A stretch of 64,000 bases of DNA from Caulobacter segnis (GCF_029543125.1 NZ_JARQWW010000005.1:186001-250000), one strand, 5' to 3'. Counted from the stretch's first letter, positions 51,559-61,798 are shown. Translations and numbers: made by a program. The notes: a model not told the origin generated them from the sequence alone.

Positions 51559-52689
51559 TCAAACGGCGGTATGCGACCCGATGTCGGCGATGGACTTGGC
51601 GCCGGTGAGCGTCATGGCCACCCACATCTCCTTCTCCATCAGGTCGAGCAGGTTGGCCACGCCCGCCTGCCCATCCGCGGCCAGGGCGTAGACGAACGGC
51701 CGGCCGATCATCACCGCATCGGCGCCCAGCGCGATAGCCCGCACCACGTCGAGACCGTTGCGGACGCCGGAGTCCAGCAGGATGCGGATGTCGCCCTTCA
51801 CCGCCTCGGCGATGGGCGGAAGCGCCCGGGCTGAAGACAGCACGCCGTCCAGCTGTCGCCCGCCATGGTTGGAGACCACGATGCCGTCGGCGCCAAAGGC
51901 CACCGCATCGCGGGCGTCCTTCGGATCCAGCACGCCCTTGATGATCATCGGGCCGTCCCAGAAGTCGCGGATCCACTGCAGATCGCGCCAGGAGATGGAC
52001 GGGTCGAAGTTCGCGCCCAGCCAGCCGATGTAGTCGGCCAAGCCCGTCGCCTTGCCCAGGTAGCGGGAGACATTGCCCAGGTCGTGAGGGCGTCCGTTCA
52101 GACCAACATCCCAGGCCCAAGCCGGATGCGTCGCGGCCTGCAACATGCGGCGCAGGGGGGCGTTCGGCCCGCTCATGCCCGAATGAGCGTCGCGATAACG
52201 CGCGCCGGGAACCGGCATGTCGACGGTGAAGACCAGAGTCTTCACGCCCGCTTCCTTCGCCCGCTCCAGGGCGTTCTTCATGAAGCCCCGGTCGCGCAGG
52301 ACGTAGAGCTGGAACCACATGGGCCGGTCGATGACGGACGCCACCTCCTCGATCGCGCAGACCGAGACAGTGGACAGCGTAAAGGGCACGCCGCGCGAGG
52401 CCGCGGCCTTGGCCGCCTGCACTTCGCCGCGACGGGCGTACATGCCGGTCAGGCCCACCGGCGCCAGGATCACCGGCAGACGCAGGGTCTCGTCGAACAG
52501 CTTGGTCTCGACGCTGATGTCGCCGACGCCCTGCAGCACGCGTTGGCGCAGGGCGATGGCCCGGAAGTCCTCGACGTTCCGATTCAGCGTCTGCTCGGCG
52601 TAGGCGCCGCCGTCGATGTAATGGAACAGGAACGGCGGCAGCTTGCGCCGCGCCGCTTCGCGATAATCGTCAGGCGAAGAGATGATCAC
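51559..52689 (-). CDS. lldD: L-lactate dehydrogenase (FMN, respiratory)
   Basis: 376 residues. FMN-dependent alpha-hydroxy-acid oxidase family; oxidises L-lactate to pyruvate and feeds electrons to the quinone pool at the inner membrane. Begins [20 protein letters not shown], with [19 protein letters not shown] and the catalytic His275 in [11 protein letters not shown], the same residue number as in E. coli LldD; C-terminal [20 protein letters not shown]. Eight bases after the rhamnose dehydrogenase gene, so co-transcribed. The rhamnose pathway here ends in pyruvate plus L-lactate, which explains its location. Confidence 0.92.
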   Translation of the reverse strand: MIISSPDDYREAARRKLPPFLFHYIDGGAYAEQTLNRNVEDFRAIALRQRVLQGVGDISVETKLFDETLRLPVILAPVGLTGMYARRGEVQAAKAAASRGVPFTLSTVSVCAIEEVASVIDRPMWFQLYVLRDRGFMKNALERAKEAGVKTLVFTVDMPVPGARYRDAHSGMSGPNAPLRRMLQAATHPAWAWDVGLNGRPHDLGNVSRYLGKATGLADYIGWLGANFDPSISWRDLQWIRDFWDGPMIIKGVLDPKDARDAVAFGADGIVVSNHGGRQLDGVLSSARALPPIAEAVKGDIRILLDSGVRNGLDVVRAIALGADAVMIGRPFVYALAADGQAGVANLLDLMEKEMWVAMTLTGAKSIADIGSHTAV

Positions 52690-52697
52690 GGCGCGCC

Positions 52698-53459
52698 TTA
52701 CTGGAAGTTGGCGAAGGCGCCGCCATCGACCAGCAGCGCCGCGCCGGACATGTAGCCCGCCATGTCCGAGGCCAGGAAGGCGACGACGCTGGCGATGTCT
52801 TCCGGACGGCCCAGACGGCCCAGCGGAATGCGGCCTTCCATGTATTCCCGCTTCTTCGGGTCGGCGAGATCGTCCTTGTTGATGTCCGTGGCGATCGTGC
52901 CCGGCAGGACCGAATTGCAGCGGATGCCGTGCTTGCCCAGCGCCACCGCGCAGGACTGCATCAGGCTGTGAACGCCGGCCTTGGTCGGGGTGTAGTGAGT
53001 CTGCATCTCACCGCCCACCAGGGCGGAGATGGAGCTGATCGCCACGATCGAACCGCCCTGCCCCTGCTTCACCATCTCGTTCGCGGCGGCCTGGGTCATG
53101 AAGTAGGCGCCGTGGAGATTGACCTCCATGGTCCGGCGCAGGGTCTCGACCGGCATGTCGAGGAAGGCATGGAACGGGCAGATGCCGGCGTTGGAGACAA
53201 AGACGTCCACACGGCCGAACGCCTCGACCGCCTTGTCCACGAAACCCGTAGCGCTTTCCGGCAGGGCGACGTCGGCATCGAACACCACCGCCTTGCGGCC
53301 CAGGGCTTCGACCTCGGCCACCACTTCGGCGGCGACCGCGTCGTCGCGGAAGGTGTTGATGGCGACATTGGCGCCCTGGCGCGCCGCCTCGATGGCTGTC
53401 GCCCGACCGATACCCCGCGAAGCGCCCGTGACCAGGACGACCTTGTTCTCAAGCAGCAT
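52698..53459 (-). CDS. lra1: L-rhamnose 1-dehydrogenase (SDR)
   Basis: 253 residues. Short-chain dehydrogenase: cofactor loop [15 protein letters not shown] motif [16 protein letters not shown], catalytic [16 protein letters not shown] with TPTK (Tyr-x3-Lys), ending [15 protein letters not shown]. The stretches [14 protein letters not shown] and [20 protein letters not shown] are as I remember them from characterised L-rhamnose dehydrogenases (LRA1). Oxidises L-rhamnose to the lactone. Ribosome site GGAG 7 bases upstream. Between the IclR gene and lldD in one minus-strand operon. Confidence 0.85.
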   Translation of the reverse strand: MLLENKVVLVTGASRGIGRATAIEAARQGANVAINTFRDDAVAAEVVAEVEALGRKAVVFDADVALPESATGFVDKAVEAFGRVDVFVSNAGICPFHAFLDMPVETLRRTMEVNLHGAYFMTQAAANEMVKQGQGGSIVAISSISALVGGEMQTHYTPTKAGVHSLMQSCAVALGKHGIRCNSVLPGTIATDINKDDLADPKKREYMEGRIPLGRLGRPEDIASVVAFLASDMAGYMSGAALLVDGGAFANFQ

Positions 53460-53483
53460 GCGGGCTCCGGATTTCTTTGAACT

Positions 53484-54290
53484 CTAGGACTTGGGGTTCC
53501 AGCCCATTTCGGCGCTGATGGCGTGGGCCGTGTCAGTGACGACCTTGGTCAGCTCCGACATGCGGGCGTCGGACATGTATTGCGCGGCCGAGGAGAGGCT
53601 GATGGCGGCGACAATCTTGCCGTCCACCGACCGGATCGGCGCGGCGACGCAGCGGATCTGGTCTTCGTTCTCTTCAAGATCGAAGGCGTAGCCCTTCTGG
53701 GCGTAGCCGCGCATGCGCTCCAGCCACACGGCGCGTGAGGCGGAATCCAGCGGCTGCCCTTCGGGACCGTAGAACTCGATCCACTCGGGCTCGGTCTTGT
53801 CGAGGATCAGGGCCTTGCCCAGGCCCGTCGAGGCGATGGGGTGACGCTCGCCCAGTCGCGAGCCGATGTTGACGCGGCGACGCCCGGGAACCTTGTCCAG
53901 ATATAGAGCGTGACGGCCGTCGAGCACGCCCAGATGCACCGTATCTTCGGTGGCGGCGGAGAGTTGCTCCAGCCACGGGCGGGCCAGGCGCGGCAGATGC
54001 ATCTGCTGGCTGGCGGCATGGCCGAGCTCAAGCAGCTTCGGGCCGAGGCTGTAGCCTTCACGCGGGCGGAACGACAGCAGGCGGCGGTCCACCAGGGCCG
54101 AGGCCAGGCGGTGCGTCGTGCTGCGCGTCAGCTCCAGTTTCTCGGAAAGCTCGGCGAGGGGCAGAGGGCCGTCGATCAGCGCATCGACGACATCGAGCCC
54201 ACGAAGAAGGGTCTGGCTGCCGGACGCTTTCGCGCCGGTTTCCTCATCCGCTTCGACCTGCGTGGACTTGATTGACGCCGTCCGTCCCAT
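53484..54290 (-). CDS. IclR-family regulator of the rhamnose cluster
   Basis: 268 residues. Winged helix ([39 protein letters not shown]) and IclR effector domain ([53 protein letters not shown] in parts). ATG 54290 has GAGG 8 bases upstream; a TTG further upstream is also in frame. Divergent from rhmD across 140 bases with two dyads, and first gene of the operon with lra1 and lldD. Likely repressor that responds to a rhamnose-derived acid; the effector is inference. Confidence 0.88.
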   Translation of the reverse strand: MGRTASIKSTQVEADEETGAKASGSQTLLRGLDVVDALIDGPLPLAELSEKLELTRSTTHRLASALVDRRLLSFRPREGYSLGPKLLELGHAASQQMHLPRLARPWLEQLSAATEDTVHLGVLDGRHALYLDKVPGRRRVNIGSRLGERHPIASTGLGKALILDKTEPEWIEFYGPEGQPLDSASRAVWLERMRGYAQKGYAFDLEENEDQIRCVAAPIRSVDGKIVAAISLSSAAQYMSDARMSELTKVVTDTAHAISAEMGWNPKS

Positions 54291-54302
54291 TTCGTAAGCC
54301 TC

Positions 54303-54340
54303 ATTCTCAGAATATAGCAAAACGCGCAAGTCACCGCGTT
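54303..54340. promoter_or_regulatory. Two dyads between the IclR gene and rhmD
   Basis: ATTCT-C-AGAAT at 54303-54313 and AACGCG (54321-54326) facing CGCGTT (54335-54340) with an 8-base spacer. Both lie just upstream of the IclR start and within the divergent control region; candidate operators. Confidence 0.45.
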
Positions 54341-54430
54341 ATCGGATGGGGACTTTGGCGCGCCGCTCGGAGGAAAGCCAGTGCCATCCCGATATATGGG
54401 AGAAAATTGCCATATGAGGAGCATCGCGCA

Positions 54431-55624
54431 GTGAGCCGGCTTCCCAAGATCAAGCATGTCCGCGCCTTCGTCGTGAAGAACGACGGCAAGGGCGGCGGCG
54501 CCGACTATCACGACCAGGGCGACGGCCACTGGATCGACGATCACATCGCCACGCCGATGGCGAAGTATCCTGAGTACCGCCAGAGCCGCCGCAGCTTCGG
54601 CATCAACGTGCTGGGCACGCTGGTGGTGGAGATCGAGGCCGAGAACGGCGTCGTCGGCTTCGCGGTGACCACCGGCGGCGAGCCCGCCGCCTACATCGTC
54701 GAAAAGCACCTGGCCCGCTTCCTGGAAGGCCGTGATCCGTCCGAGGTCGAGAAGATCTGGGACCAGATGTACTTCTCCACCCAGTACTATGGCCGCAAGG
54801 GTCTGGTCGTGAACGCCATCTCCGGCGTCGACCTGGCGCTGTGGGATCTGCTGGGCCGCCTGCGCCAGGAGCCGGTGTTCGCCATGCTCGGCGGCGCGGT
54901 GCGCGACGAGCTGCAATTCTACGCCACCGGCGCCCGTCCCGACAAAGCCAAGGAGCTCGGCTTCATCGGCGGCAAGATGCCCCTGCACCACGGCCCGGCC
55001 GAGGGTGAGGAAGGCCTGAAGAAGAACCTGGCCGAACTCGAAGCCATGCGGAACGCATGCGGCGACGACTTCTGGCTGATGTTCGACTGCTGGATGGCGC
55101 TGGACCTGAACTACGCCACCAAGCTCGCCCACGCCGCCCACAAGTACGGGCTGAAGTGGATCGAGGAATGCCTCAGCCCCGACGACTACTGGGGCTATCA
55201 GGCGCTGAAGAAGAACGCCCCTGACGGCATGCTGGTCACCACGGGCGAGCACGAAGCCACCCGCTGGGGCTTCCGCATGCTGCTGGAGATGGAGTGCTGC
55301 GACATCATCCAGCCGGATGTGGGCTGGTGCGGCGGCGTCACCGAGCTGATCAAGATCTCCGCCATGGCCGACGCCAAGGGGGTGCTGATGATCCCGCACG
55401 GTTCGTCGGTCTACAGCTACCACTTCGTCGTCACGCGCCATAACAGCCCGTTCGCCGAGTTCCTGATGATGGCGCCCAAGGCCGACGAAGTCGTGCCGAT
55501 GTTCCATCCGCAGCTGATCGGCGAGCCGGTCCCGGTGAACGGCCGCCTGAAGGTGCCGGACACCCCGGGCTTCGGCGTCGAACTCAACCGCGACATCGCC
55601 CTCCATCGCCCCTACGCGCGATAA
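54431..55624 (+). CDS. rhmD: L-rhamnonate dehydratase
   Basis: 397 residues, enolase superfamily. Dehydrates L-rhamnonate to 2-keto-3-deoxy-L-rhamnonate. Sequence blocks [96 protein letters not shown] and [11 protein letters not shown] match the E. coli RhmD pattern as I remember it; the Asp, Glu, Glu metal ligands and the catalytic His are in MFDCW, WIEEC, TTGEH and IPHGSS. The start is GTG 54431 with GAGGAG 9 bases upstream. First gene of the plus-strand rhamnose operon. Confidence 0.93.
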   Translation: MSRLPKIKHVRAFVVKNDGKGGGADYHDQGDGHWIDDHIATPMAKYPEYRQSRRSFGINVLGTLVVEIEAENGVVGFAVTTGGEPAAYIVEKHLARFLEGRDPSEVEKIWDQMYFSTQYYGRKGLVVNAISGVDLALWDLLGRLRQEPVFAMLGGAVRDELQFYATGARPDKAKELGFIGGKMPLHHGPAEGEEGLKKNLAELEAMRNACGDDFWLMFDCWMALDLNYATKLAHAAHKYGLKWIEECLSPDDYWGYQALKKNAPDGMLVTTGEHEATRWGFRMLLEMECCDIIQPDVGWCGGVTELIKISAMADAKGVLMIPHGSSVYSYHFVVTRHNSPFAEFLMMAPKADEVVPMFHPQLIGEPVPVNGRLKVPDTPGFGVELNRDIALHRPYAR

Positions 55625-55642
55625 CCAAAGGCTCCTCCCCGA

Positions 55643-56506
55643 ATGAAACTCCTGCGTTACGGCCCCAAGGGCCAGGAAAAGCCGGGCCTGCTGGATGCGG
55701 AAGGCCGCATCCGCGACCTGTCCGCTCATGTGGCCGACATCACCCCCGCCCAGCTGTACGGCGAGGAACTCGCCAAGCTGAAGGCGATCGATCCGACCAC
55801 CCTGCCCGTCGTCGAGGGTGAGCCCCGCTACGGCGTGCCGGTGAACGGCAGCCGCAAGTTCATCGCCATCGGCCTGAACTTCGCGGACCACGCCGCTGAA
55901 TCCAACCTGCCGATCCCGGAAGAGCCGGTGGTCTTCACCAAGGCCATCTCCTGCCTGACCGGCCCGAACGATCCCGTGGTCATCCCTCGCGGTTCGCTGA
56001 AGACCGACTGGGAAGTCGAACTGGGCATCGTCATCGGCAAGGCCGCCTCCTACGTCGAGCAGGCCGACGCCCTGGATCACGTGGCCGGCTACGTGCTGAT
56101 CAATGACGTGTCCGAGCGCGCCTTCCAGACCGAGCGCGGCGGCACCTGGGACAAGGGCAAGGGTTGCGACACCTTCGGCCCCGTCGGTCCGTGGATCGTG
56201 ACCACCGATGAAGTCGGCGACGTCCAGAAGCTGGACATGTGGCTCGACCTGAACGGCAAGCGCATGCAGACCGGCAACACCAAGACGATGATCTTCGGCA
56301 TCGCCGAGATCGTCTCCTATGTCAGCCAGTTCATGACCCTGGAGCCGGGCGACCTGATCACCACGGGCACGCCTCCGGGCGTGGGCCTCGGCCAGAAGCC
56401 GGAGCCGTTCTACCTGAAGGCCGGCGACGTCATGACGCTGGGCATCGAAAAGCTCGGCCAGCAGCGCCAAGACGTCATCGCCTGGTCGAAGGAAGCTGTT
56501 TCGTGA
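55643..56506 (+). CDS. lra6: 2,4-diketo-3-deoxy-L-rhamnonate hydrolase (FAH family)
   Basis: 287 residues. Fumarylacetoacetate-hydrolase fold: IAIGLNFADHAAE, LTGPNDPVVIPRG, metal-binding TDWEVELGIVIGKAA, GYVLINDVSER, and TTGTPPGVGLG. In the LRA5/LRA6 branch this enzyme cleaves the diketo acid to pyruvate and L-lactate. The order after rhmD and before an LRA5-like dehydrogenase supports that role over a generic FAH hydrolase. Start 19 bases after rhmD; its stop overlaps the next start (GTGA). Confidence 0.87.
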   Translation: MKLLRYGPKGQEKPGLLDAEGRIRDLSAHVADITPAQLYGEELAKLKAIDPTTLPVVEGEPRYGVPVNGSRKFIAIGLNFADHAAESNLPIPEEPVVFTKAISCLTGPNDPVVIPRGSLKTDWEVELGIVIGKAASYVEQADALDHVAGYVLINDVSERAFQTERGGTWDKGKGCDTFGPVGPWIVTTDEVGDVQKLDMWLDLNGKRMQTGNTKTMIFGIAEIVSYVSQFMTLEPGDLITTGTPPGVGLGQKPEPFYLKAGDVMTLGIEKLGQQRQDVIAWSKEAVS

Positions 56507-57252
56507 GCGTGTACCAAGGACGTTTCTCCGGCCGCACGGCCGTCGTCACCGGCGGCGCATCGGGCCTGGGCAAGGCCTCGGCCGCGCGCATCATCGCCGA
56601 GGGCGGCCAGGTCTGCCTCTGGGACCTGAACGCCGACGCCCTGGCCAAGGCCGCTGAAGAGATCGGCGCCAAGCACGTCGTCGCTCTCGACGTCGCCGAT
56701 CCGGCCGCCGTCGCCGCGGCCGCCAAGGAATCGAACGAAGTCCTGGGCCGCATCGACATCCTGGTCGCCTCGGCCGGCATCACCGGCGCCACCGTTCCGG
56801 TGCAGGACTTCCCGATCGACAGCTGGCAGCGCGTCATCGACATCAACCTGAACGGCGTCTTCTACTGCTGCCGCGAAGTCGTGCCCTTCATGCTGGCGAA
56901 CGGCTACGGCCGCATCGTCAACGTGGCCTCGGTCGCGGGCAAGGAAGGCAACCCCAACGCCAGCGCCTATTCGGCGTCGAAGGCGGGGGTCATCGGCCTG
57001 ACCAAGTCGCTGGGCAAGGAGCTCGCGGGCAAGGGCGTCATCGCCAACAGCCTGACGCCGGCCACCTTCGAGAGCCCGATCCTGGAGCAGCTTCCGCAGA
57101 GCCAGGTCGACTACATGCGCTCGAAGATCCCCATGGGCCGCCTGGGCGAAGTGAACGAAAGCGCCGCCATGGTCTGCTTCATGGCGTCCGAGGAATGCAG
57201 CTTCACCACCGCCTCGACCTTCGATACGTCGGGCGGACGGACGACCTACTAG
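56503..57252 (+). CDS. lra5: 2-keto-3-deoxy-L-rhamnonate 4-dehydrogenase (SDR)
   Basis: 249 residues from a GTG overlapping the previous stop by 4 bases; a longer frame has no ribosome site. SDR features: VVTGGASGLGKASA, ASAGITGATVPV, NVASVAGKEGNPNASAY with SASK, and the ending STFDTSGGRTTY. Oxidises C4 of 2-keto-3-deoxy-L-rhamnonate with NAD, producing the substrate of the FAH hydrolase. Function is assigned from family resemblance and gene order. Confidence 0.85.
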   Translation: MSVYQGRFSGRTAVVTGGASGLGKASAARIIAEGGQVCLWDLNADALAKAAEEIGAKHVVALDVADPAAVAAAAKESNEVLGRIDILVASAGITGATVPVQDFPIDSWQRVIDINLNGVFYCCREVVPFMLANGYGRIVNVASVAGKEGNPNASAYSASKAGVIGLTKSLGKELAGKGVIANSLTPATFESPILEQLPQSQVDYMRSKIPMGRLGEVNESAAMVCFMASEECSFTTASTFDTSGGRTTY

Positions 57253-57259
57253 GAACCCA

Positions 57260-58165
57260 ATGGTGGACCGCGAACCGCGCATCGTCGATCCGCATGTCCA
57301 CCTTTGGGACCTGTCGCGCGCCCGTTATGGGTGGTTGCAGGATGATCCCCTGCCGAACAATCCGGCGGGGGACATGTCCCCCATCGCGCATCGCGACTAC
57401 CTGCTGAAGGACTACCTCGCGGACGTCGGCCCCTGGCGGGTCGAGAAGATCGTCCATGTGGAGGCCGGCATGCCGCGTGGCCTGCAACTGGGCGAGACCG
57501 ACTGGCTGCAGGCCATCGCCGATCAGCAAGGCTATCCGATCGGCATCGTCGCCGGGGCGGACATGCTCGATCCGGATCTCGACGCCCTGCTGGAGGCGCA
57601 CGCCCAGCGCGCCAATGTGCGCGGCGTGCGCCAGATCATCTGCTGGCACGCCGATCCGCTGAAGACCTACAACGACCGCGACCTGCTGGACGACCCGGTC
57701 TGGGAAGCGGGCTTCGCCCTGCTGGCCAAGCACAAGCTGTCCTTCGACCTGCAGCTCTATCCCTCGCAGATGGCCAAGGCGGCGGCTCTGGCGACGCGCT
57801 ATCCCGACATTCCGCTGATCATCAATCACGCCGGCCTGCCGACGGATCGCGACGAAGCCGGCATGAAGCTCTGGCGCGACGGCCTGCGCCTGCTGGCCGC
57901 CCATCCGCAGGTCTCGATCAAGATCTCCGGCCTCGGCATCACCGACCGCGCCTGGACGCTGGAGTCCATCCGTCCGATCGTCCTGGAATGCATCGACATC
58001 TTCGGGACCGACCGGGCGATGTTCGCCAGCGACTTCCCGGTCGAGAAGGTTCACGGGACTTTCGACGCCTTCTTCGCCGCCTTCCACGCCATCACGGCCG
58101 GTTTCGGCCACACGGAACGTGACAACCTCTTCGCGGCGAACGCGGAGAGAATCTATCGCATCTGA
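57260..58165 (+). CDS. lra2: L-rhamnono-lactonase (amidohydrolase-2 family)
   Basis: 301 residues, cytoplasmic, no signal. Amidohydrolase-2 (TIM-barrel) lactonase: IVDPHVHLWDLSRARYGWLQ (HxH), VEKIVHVEAGM, GVRQIICWHADP, PLIINHAGLP, SIKISGLGI and MFASDFPVEKV with the metal Asp. Opens the lactone made by the rhamnose dehydrogenase to L-rhamnonate. Seven bases after the LRA5-like gene. The same family includes fuconolactonase, so specificity rests on context. Confidence 0.83.
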   Translation: MVDREPRIVDPHVHLWDLSRARYGWLQDDPLPNNPAGDMSPIAHRDYLLKDYLADVGPWRVEKIVHVEAGMPRGLQLGETDWLQAIADQQGYPIGIVAGADMLDPDLDALLEAHAQRANVRGVRQIICWHADPLKTYNDRDLLDDPVWEAGFALLAKHKLSFDLQLYPSQMAKAAALATRYPDIPLIINHAGLPTDRDEAGMKLWRDGLRLLAAHPQVSIKISGLGITDRAWTLESIRPIVLECIDIFGTDRAMFASDFPVEKVHGTFDAFFAAFHAITAGFGHTERDNLFAANAERIYRI

Positions 58166-58224
58166 ATTCATCCGCCGACGCCGCATGAAGACGGCCAGGC
58201 CCTGAGGACACCAGGAGACAGCAC

Positions 58225-59484
58225 ATGGTCATCGAGACCGACGCCGCGCACACCAAGGGCGGCCTCGCCATGCCCGCGGGAAACCTCAAGGGTCCCCTCG
58301 CCTTCGCCATCGCCTGCTTCCTGATCTGGGGCTTGGCCTACGGCCTGCTGGACGTGCTGAACAAGCACTTCCAGGAAACCCTGAGCATCAGCCAGGCCGA
58401 CAGCGCGTGGCTGCAGATCGCCTATTTCGGCGCCTATCTGCTGCTGTCCATTCCCGCCGGCATGCTGCTGCACGCCCGGGGCTACAAGTTCGGGATCGTC
58501 ACCGGCCTGATCGTCACGGCCATCGGCGCCCTGCTGTTCATCCCCGCCGCCGGCATGGGCCAGTTCGCGCCCTTCGTGGGCTCCATGTTCGTGCTCGCCG
58601 CCGGCCTGTGCGTGCTGGAGACCTCGGCCGACACCTACGTCAACGTCCTGGGTGACCCGGCCAAGGCCTCGCAACGCCTGAACCTGGCGCAGTCGTTCAA
58701 CGCCCTGGGCGTGTTCTTCGGACCGCTGATCGGCGGCGCGGTGTTCTTCAGCCCGACCACCACCGAAGCCCTGGGCGGCGCGACCCGTTCGATCCAGATC
58801 GTCTATGGCCTGATCGCCGCCGCCGTGGTCGCCTTCGCCATCGCCGTGTGGCGCGCCCGGCTGCCCGAGACCGGCCTGGCCGATCACGGCGAAGGCGCCG
58901 GCGACGGCCCTGCCCGCCCCCTGTCCCAGCAGCCGCACTTCATCGCCGGCGTCCTGACCCAGGCGCTGTACGTGGGCGCCCAGGTCGGCATCGGCGCCTA
59001 CTTCATCAATCTGGCCACCTACAATTGGCAGGGCCTGACTTCTCAACAGGGCGCCTTCATGCTGTCCCTGGCCGCGGTCGGCTATCTGGTCGGCCGCTTC
59101 GCCGCCACGGCCTTGCTGCTGCGCGTCAAGCCGCGCGCCCTGCTGACCGCCTACGGGATCATCAACGTCATCCTGACGCTGATCGTGGCCGCGGGGATCG
59201 ACAAGGTCTCGCCGATCGCCCTGATCGCCGTGTTCTTCTTCATGTCGACCATGTTCGCGACCATCTTCGCCCTGGGCACCACCGGCCTGGGCGCATCGAC
59301 CAAGAAGGCCTCGTCCCTGATGGTCATGGCCATCGGCGGCGGCGTGCTGCTGCCCTGGCCCATGGGCAAGGTCGCCGACCTGTACGGCGCCAATGTCGCC
59401 TTCCTGATGCCGGCCGCCTGCTTCGCGGTCGTCGCCTGGTACGGTTGGAAGGGCGCGGGCCTGGGCCGCAAGGAGACCGTCTGA
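58225..59484 (+). CDS. FucP-family MFS sugar transporter
   Basis: 419 residues, about 12 helices. FAIACFLIWGLAYGLLDVLNKHFQ and AYFGAYLLLSIPAGMLLHARGYKFGIV (in parts) match the fucose:H+ symporter branch, with the late MVMAIGGGVLLPWPMGKVAD. Expected to import L-rhamnose or a rhamnosyl oligosaccharide across the inner membrane. Stop and next start share a base (TGATG). Confidence 0.87.
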   Translation: MVIETDAAHTKGGLAMPAGNLKGPLAFAIACFLIWGLAYGLLDVLNKHFQETLSISQADSAWLQIAYFGAYLLLSIPAGMLLHARGYKFGIVTGLIVTAIGALLFIPAAGMGQFAPFVGSMFVLAAGLCVLETSADTYVNVLGDPAKASQRLNLAQSFNALGVFFGPLIGGAVFFSPTTTEALGGATRSIQIVYGLIAAAVVAFAIAVWRARLPETGLADHGEGAGDGPARPLSQQPHFIAGVLTQALYVGAQVGIGAYFINLATYNWQGLTSQQGAFMLSLAAVGYLVGRFAATALLLRVKPRALLTAYGIINVILTLIVAAGIDKVSPIALIAVFFFMSTMFATIFALGTTGLGASTKKASSLMVMAIGGGVLLPWPMGKVADLYGANVAFLMPAACFAVVAWYGWKGAGLGRKETV

Positions 59485-61763
59485 TGCAGCTGAGGACCGC
59501 CCTGGCCGCCTTCACCCTGCTCGTCACCCCGGCCGCCGCCATGGCCCAGACGACTTCCGCCAGCGCGACCGTCGCTCCTGCGGCGAAGATCGACCGCAAG
59601 GCTCTGGTCTCTCGCCACAACCCGACGCTGACGGCCGTGGACCGCCATGCGCCGGTCATGCTGGGCAATGGCGACATCGGCTTCACCGCCGACATCACCG
59701 GCCTCCAGACCTTTCCCGAGCAGTACTCCGAGCTGGCGCCGCTGCTGACCATGGCCCAGTGGGCCTGGCACAGCTTTCCGAACCCCAAGGGCTATACCGA
59801 GCAGAACGGCCTGGTGAACGTGCCGGTCGCCGGGCGGGGCGAGCAGCCGTACGCCTGGATGAAATCCTGGAACGACGCCGAGACCAACCCGGCCTTCACT
59901 TGGCTGCGGGCCAACCCGCATCGGTTCTCGCTGGGCCGCGTCGGCCTGATCTTCGCTGACGGCCTGGCGCTCGACTTCGCCAAGGTGTCGAAGCCGCATC
60001 AGACGCTGGACCTGTGGACCGGAACGCTGAGCAGCCGCTTCACCTATGACGGCCAGCCCGTGACCGTGACCACGCGCGTCCATCCTGAACTCGACATGGT
60101 GATGGTCGAGGTCGCTTCCCCCCTCGTCGCCAAGCGCGGCCTGGGCGTGCAGGTGCGCTATCCGACCGTGAACCCGGCGATCAATCCGGATCCGACCAGC
60201 TTCGACAAGCAGGGCGCGCAGAGCCTGACGGTCCTGTCGGCCAAGGACGGCGAGACGCGCATCCGCCGCACAATCGACGAGACGACCTATTTTTCGACCA
60301 TCACCGCCAACGGTCACGTGAAACCGGCTGGCGACAGCTTCCAGGTCGCGGCGGCGAAGGGTCAGAGCCTTCAGCTCACGGTCCGCTTCGACGAGGCCGA
60401 CAACGCCGCCGCCTCGCCGGCCTACGCCGACGGCGTGAAGGCGGCGACGACCCGCTGGAACGATTTCTGGAGCAAGGGCGGCGCGGTCGACTTCTCCGGC
60501 AGCACCGATCCCCGCGCCAAGGAGCTGGAGCGCCGCGTGGTGCTGTCCCAGTACCTGTCGGCGGTGAACGGCGCCGGCGAACTGCCGCCTCAGGAAGAAG
60601 GCCTCTTCTCCAACAGTTGGTACGGCAAGTTCCATCTGGAGATGCACCCCTGGCATTCCGGCTGGCAGGCCATGTGGGGTCACGCCGACCTGCTGGAGCG
60701 CAGCCTGCCTTGGTACGTCTCCAACCTGCCGAACGCTCGCGCCGAAGCGGCGCGTCACGGCGTGAAGGGCGCCTGGTGGCCGAAGATGGCCGGGCCCGAG
60801 GGCCGCAACAGCCCCAGCCTCGTCTCGCCCTTCATCATGTGGCAGCAGCCGCACCCCATCCTGATGGCCGAGCTGGTCTGGCGCGCGGAGAAGAACCCCG
60901 AGGTTCTGAATCGCTATGGCGAGGTGGTGGAGTCCACCGCTGATCTGCTGGCCTCCTGGCCTCTGGAGCACAACGGCCGCCTGAACCTCGGCCCGCCGCT
61001 GATCCCGGCGCAGGAGAACTACGACCCGCTGACCACGGTGAACCCGACCTTCGAGGTCGAGTACTTCCGCTGGGCCCTGCAGACCGCCCAGGCCTGGCGT
61101 GAACGTCAGGGTCAGGCGCGCCGCGCGGATTGGGACGCGGCTCTCGCCAAGATCGCGCCGCCCGCCACCAGGGACGGCCTCTACCTGCCGGTGGAGAACG
61201 TGCCGGACTTCTGGACCACGGCCATGTCCGAGGCCTGCCGCAACCACGCCTCGGCGGCGCAGTGCAAGAACCGCGACCACCCGTCGTTCCTGATGGCCTA
61301 TGGGTTCATCCCCGGCGAGCGGATCGACAAGGACGCGATGAAGCGCACCTTCGCGGCGGTCGAGGCCAACTGGGACGTGCGCCAGACCTGGGGCTGGGAC
61401 TTCCCGATGATGGCCATGACGGCGGCCCGCCTGGGCCAACCGGAAAAGGCCGTCGACTGGCTGTTCGCCGATCTGAAGAACAACCAGTGGGGCGTCACCG
61501 GCATGACCCCGCGCGTCCACCTGGACGAGCACGCCGACGATCTGGTGCCGGCCTCCGCCGGCGCCGGCGGTGTGAAGATGACGGTCAATCCGGACGGCGC
61601 CGGCTATCGCCGCGCGGCCGAGACCTACTTCCCGTCCAACGGCTCCCTGCTGATGGCGGTGGGCCTGATGGCGGGCGGTTGGGACGGCTCGACCGGCCAC
61701 GCTCCCGGCTTCCCGAAGTCGGGCTGGACCGTGCGCGTCGAAGGCCTGACGCCCGCGCCCTGA
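59484..61763 (+). CDS. Secreted GH65-like six-hairpin glycosidase-fold protein, activity unknown
   Basis: 759 residues; Sec signal LRTALAAFTLLVTPAAAMAQ. N-terminal beta-rich part (RHAPVMLGNGDIGFTADITG, LQTFPEQY, QWAWHSFPNP) resembles the GH65-like N domain; the rest is a long alpha-helical part with WYGKFHLEMHPWHSGWQAMWGHADLLERSLPWY (in parts), typical of (alpha/alpha)6 barrels. I cannot place it in a named GH family and see no clear catalytic pair. By context it would act on a rhamnose-containing oligosaccharide in the periplasm. Coupled to the transporter upstream (TGATG); 35 bases before the PL22-like gene. Confidence 0.7.
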   Translation: MQLRTALAAFTLLVTPAAAMAQTTSASATVAPAAKIDRKALVSRHNPTLTAVDRHAPVMLGNGDIGFTADITGLQTFPEQYSELAPLLTMAQWAWHSFPNPKGYTEQNGLVNVPVAGRGEQPYAWMKSWNDAETNPAFTWLRANPHRFSLGRVGLIFADGLALDFAKVSKPHQTLDLWTGTLSSRFTYDGQPVTVTTRVHPELDMVMVEVASPLVAKRGLGVQVRYPTVNPAINPDPTSFDKQGAQSLTVLSAKDGETRIRRTIDETTYFSTITANGHVKPAGDSFQVAAAKGQSLQLTVRFDEADNAAASPAYADGVKAATTRWNDFWSKGGAVDFSGSTDPRAKELERRVVLSQYLSAVNGAGELPPQEEGLFSNSWYGKFHLEMHPWHSGWQAMWGHADLLERSLPWYVSNLPNARAEAARHGVKGAWWPKMAGPEGRNSPSLVSPFIMWQQPHPILMAELVWRAEKNPEVLNRYGEVVESTADLLASWPLEHNGRLNLGPPLIPAQENYDPLTTVNPTFEVEYFRWALQTAQAWRERQGQARRADWDAALAKIAPPATRDGLYLPVENVPDFWTTAMSEACRNHASAAQCKNRDHPSFLMAYGFIPGERIDKDAMKRTFAAVEANWDVRQTWGWDFPMMAMTAARLGQPEKAVDWLFADLKNNQWGVTGMTPRVHLDEHADDLVPASAGAGGVKMTVNPDGAGYRRAAETYFPSNGSLLMAVGLMAGGWDGSTGHAPGFPKSGWTVRVEGLTPAP

Positions 61764-61798
61764 TCCGCGCGACCTGAGTACGATTGAGAGGACCGCCG

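Noticed and set aside
59151-61700. Open frame of 849 codons opposite the GH65-like gene
   Set aside because: Arg/His/Gly-rich translation with no recognisable fold; the plus-strand protein has a signal peptide and a conserved fold pattern and is coupled to its neighbours.
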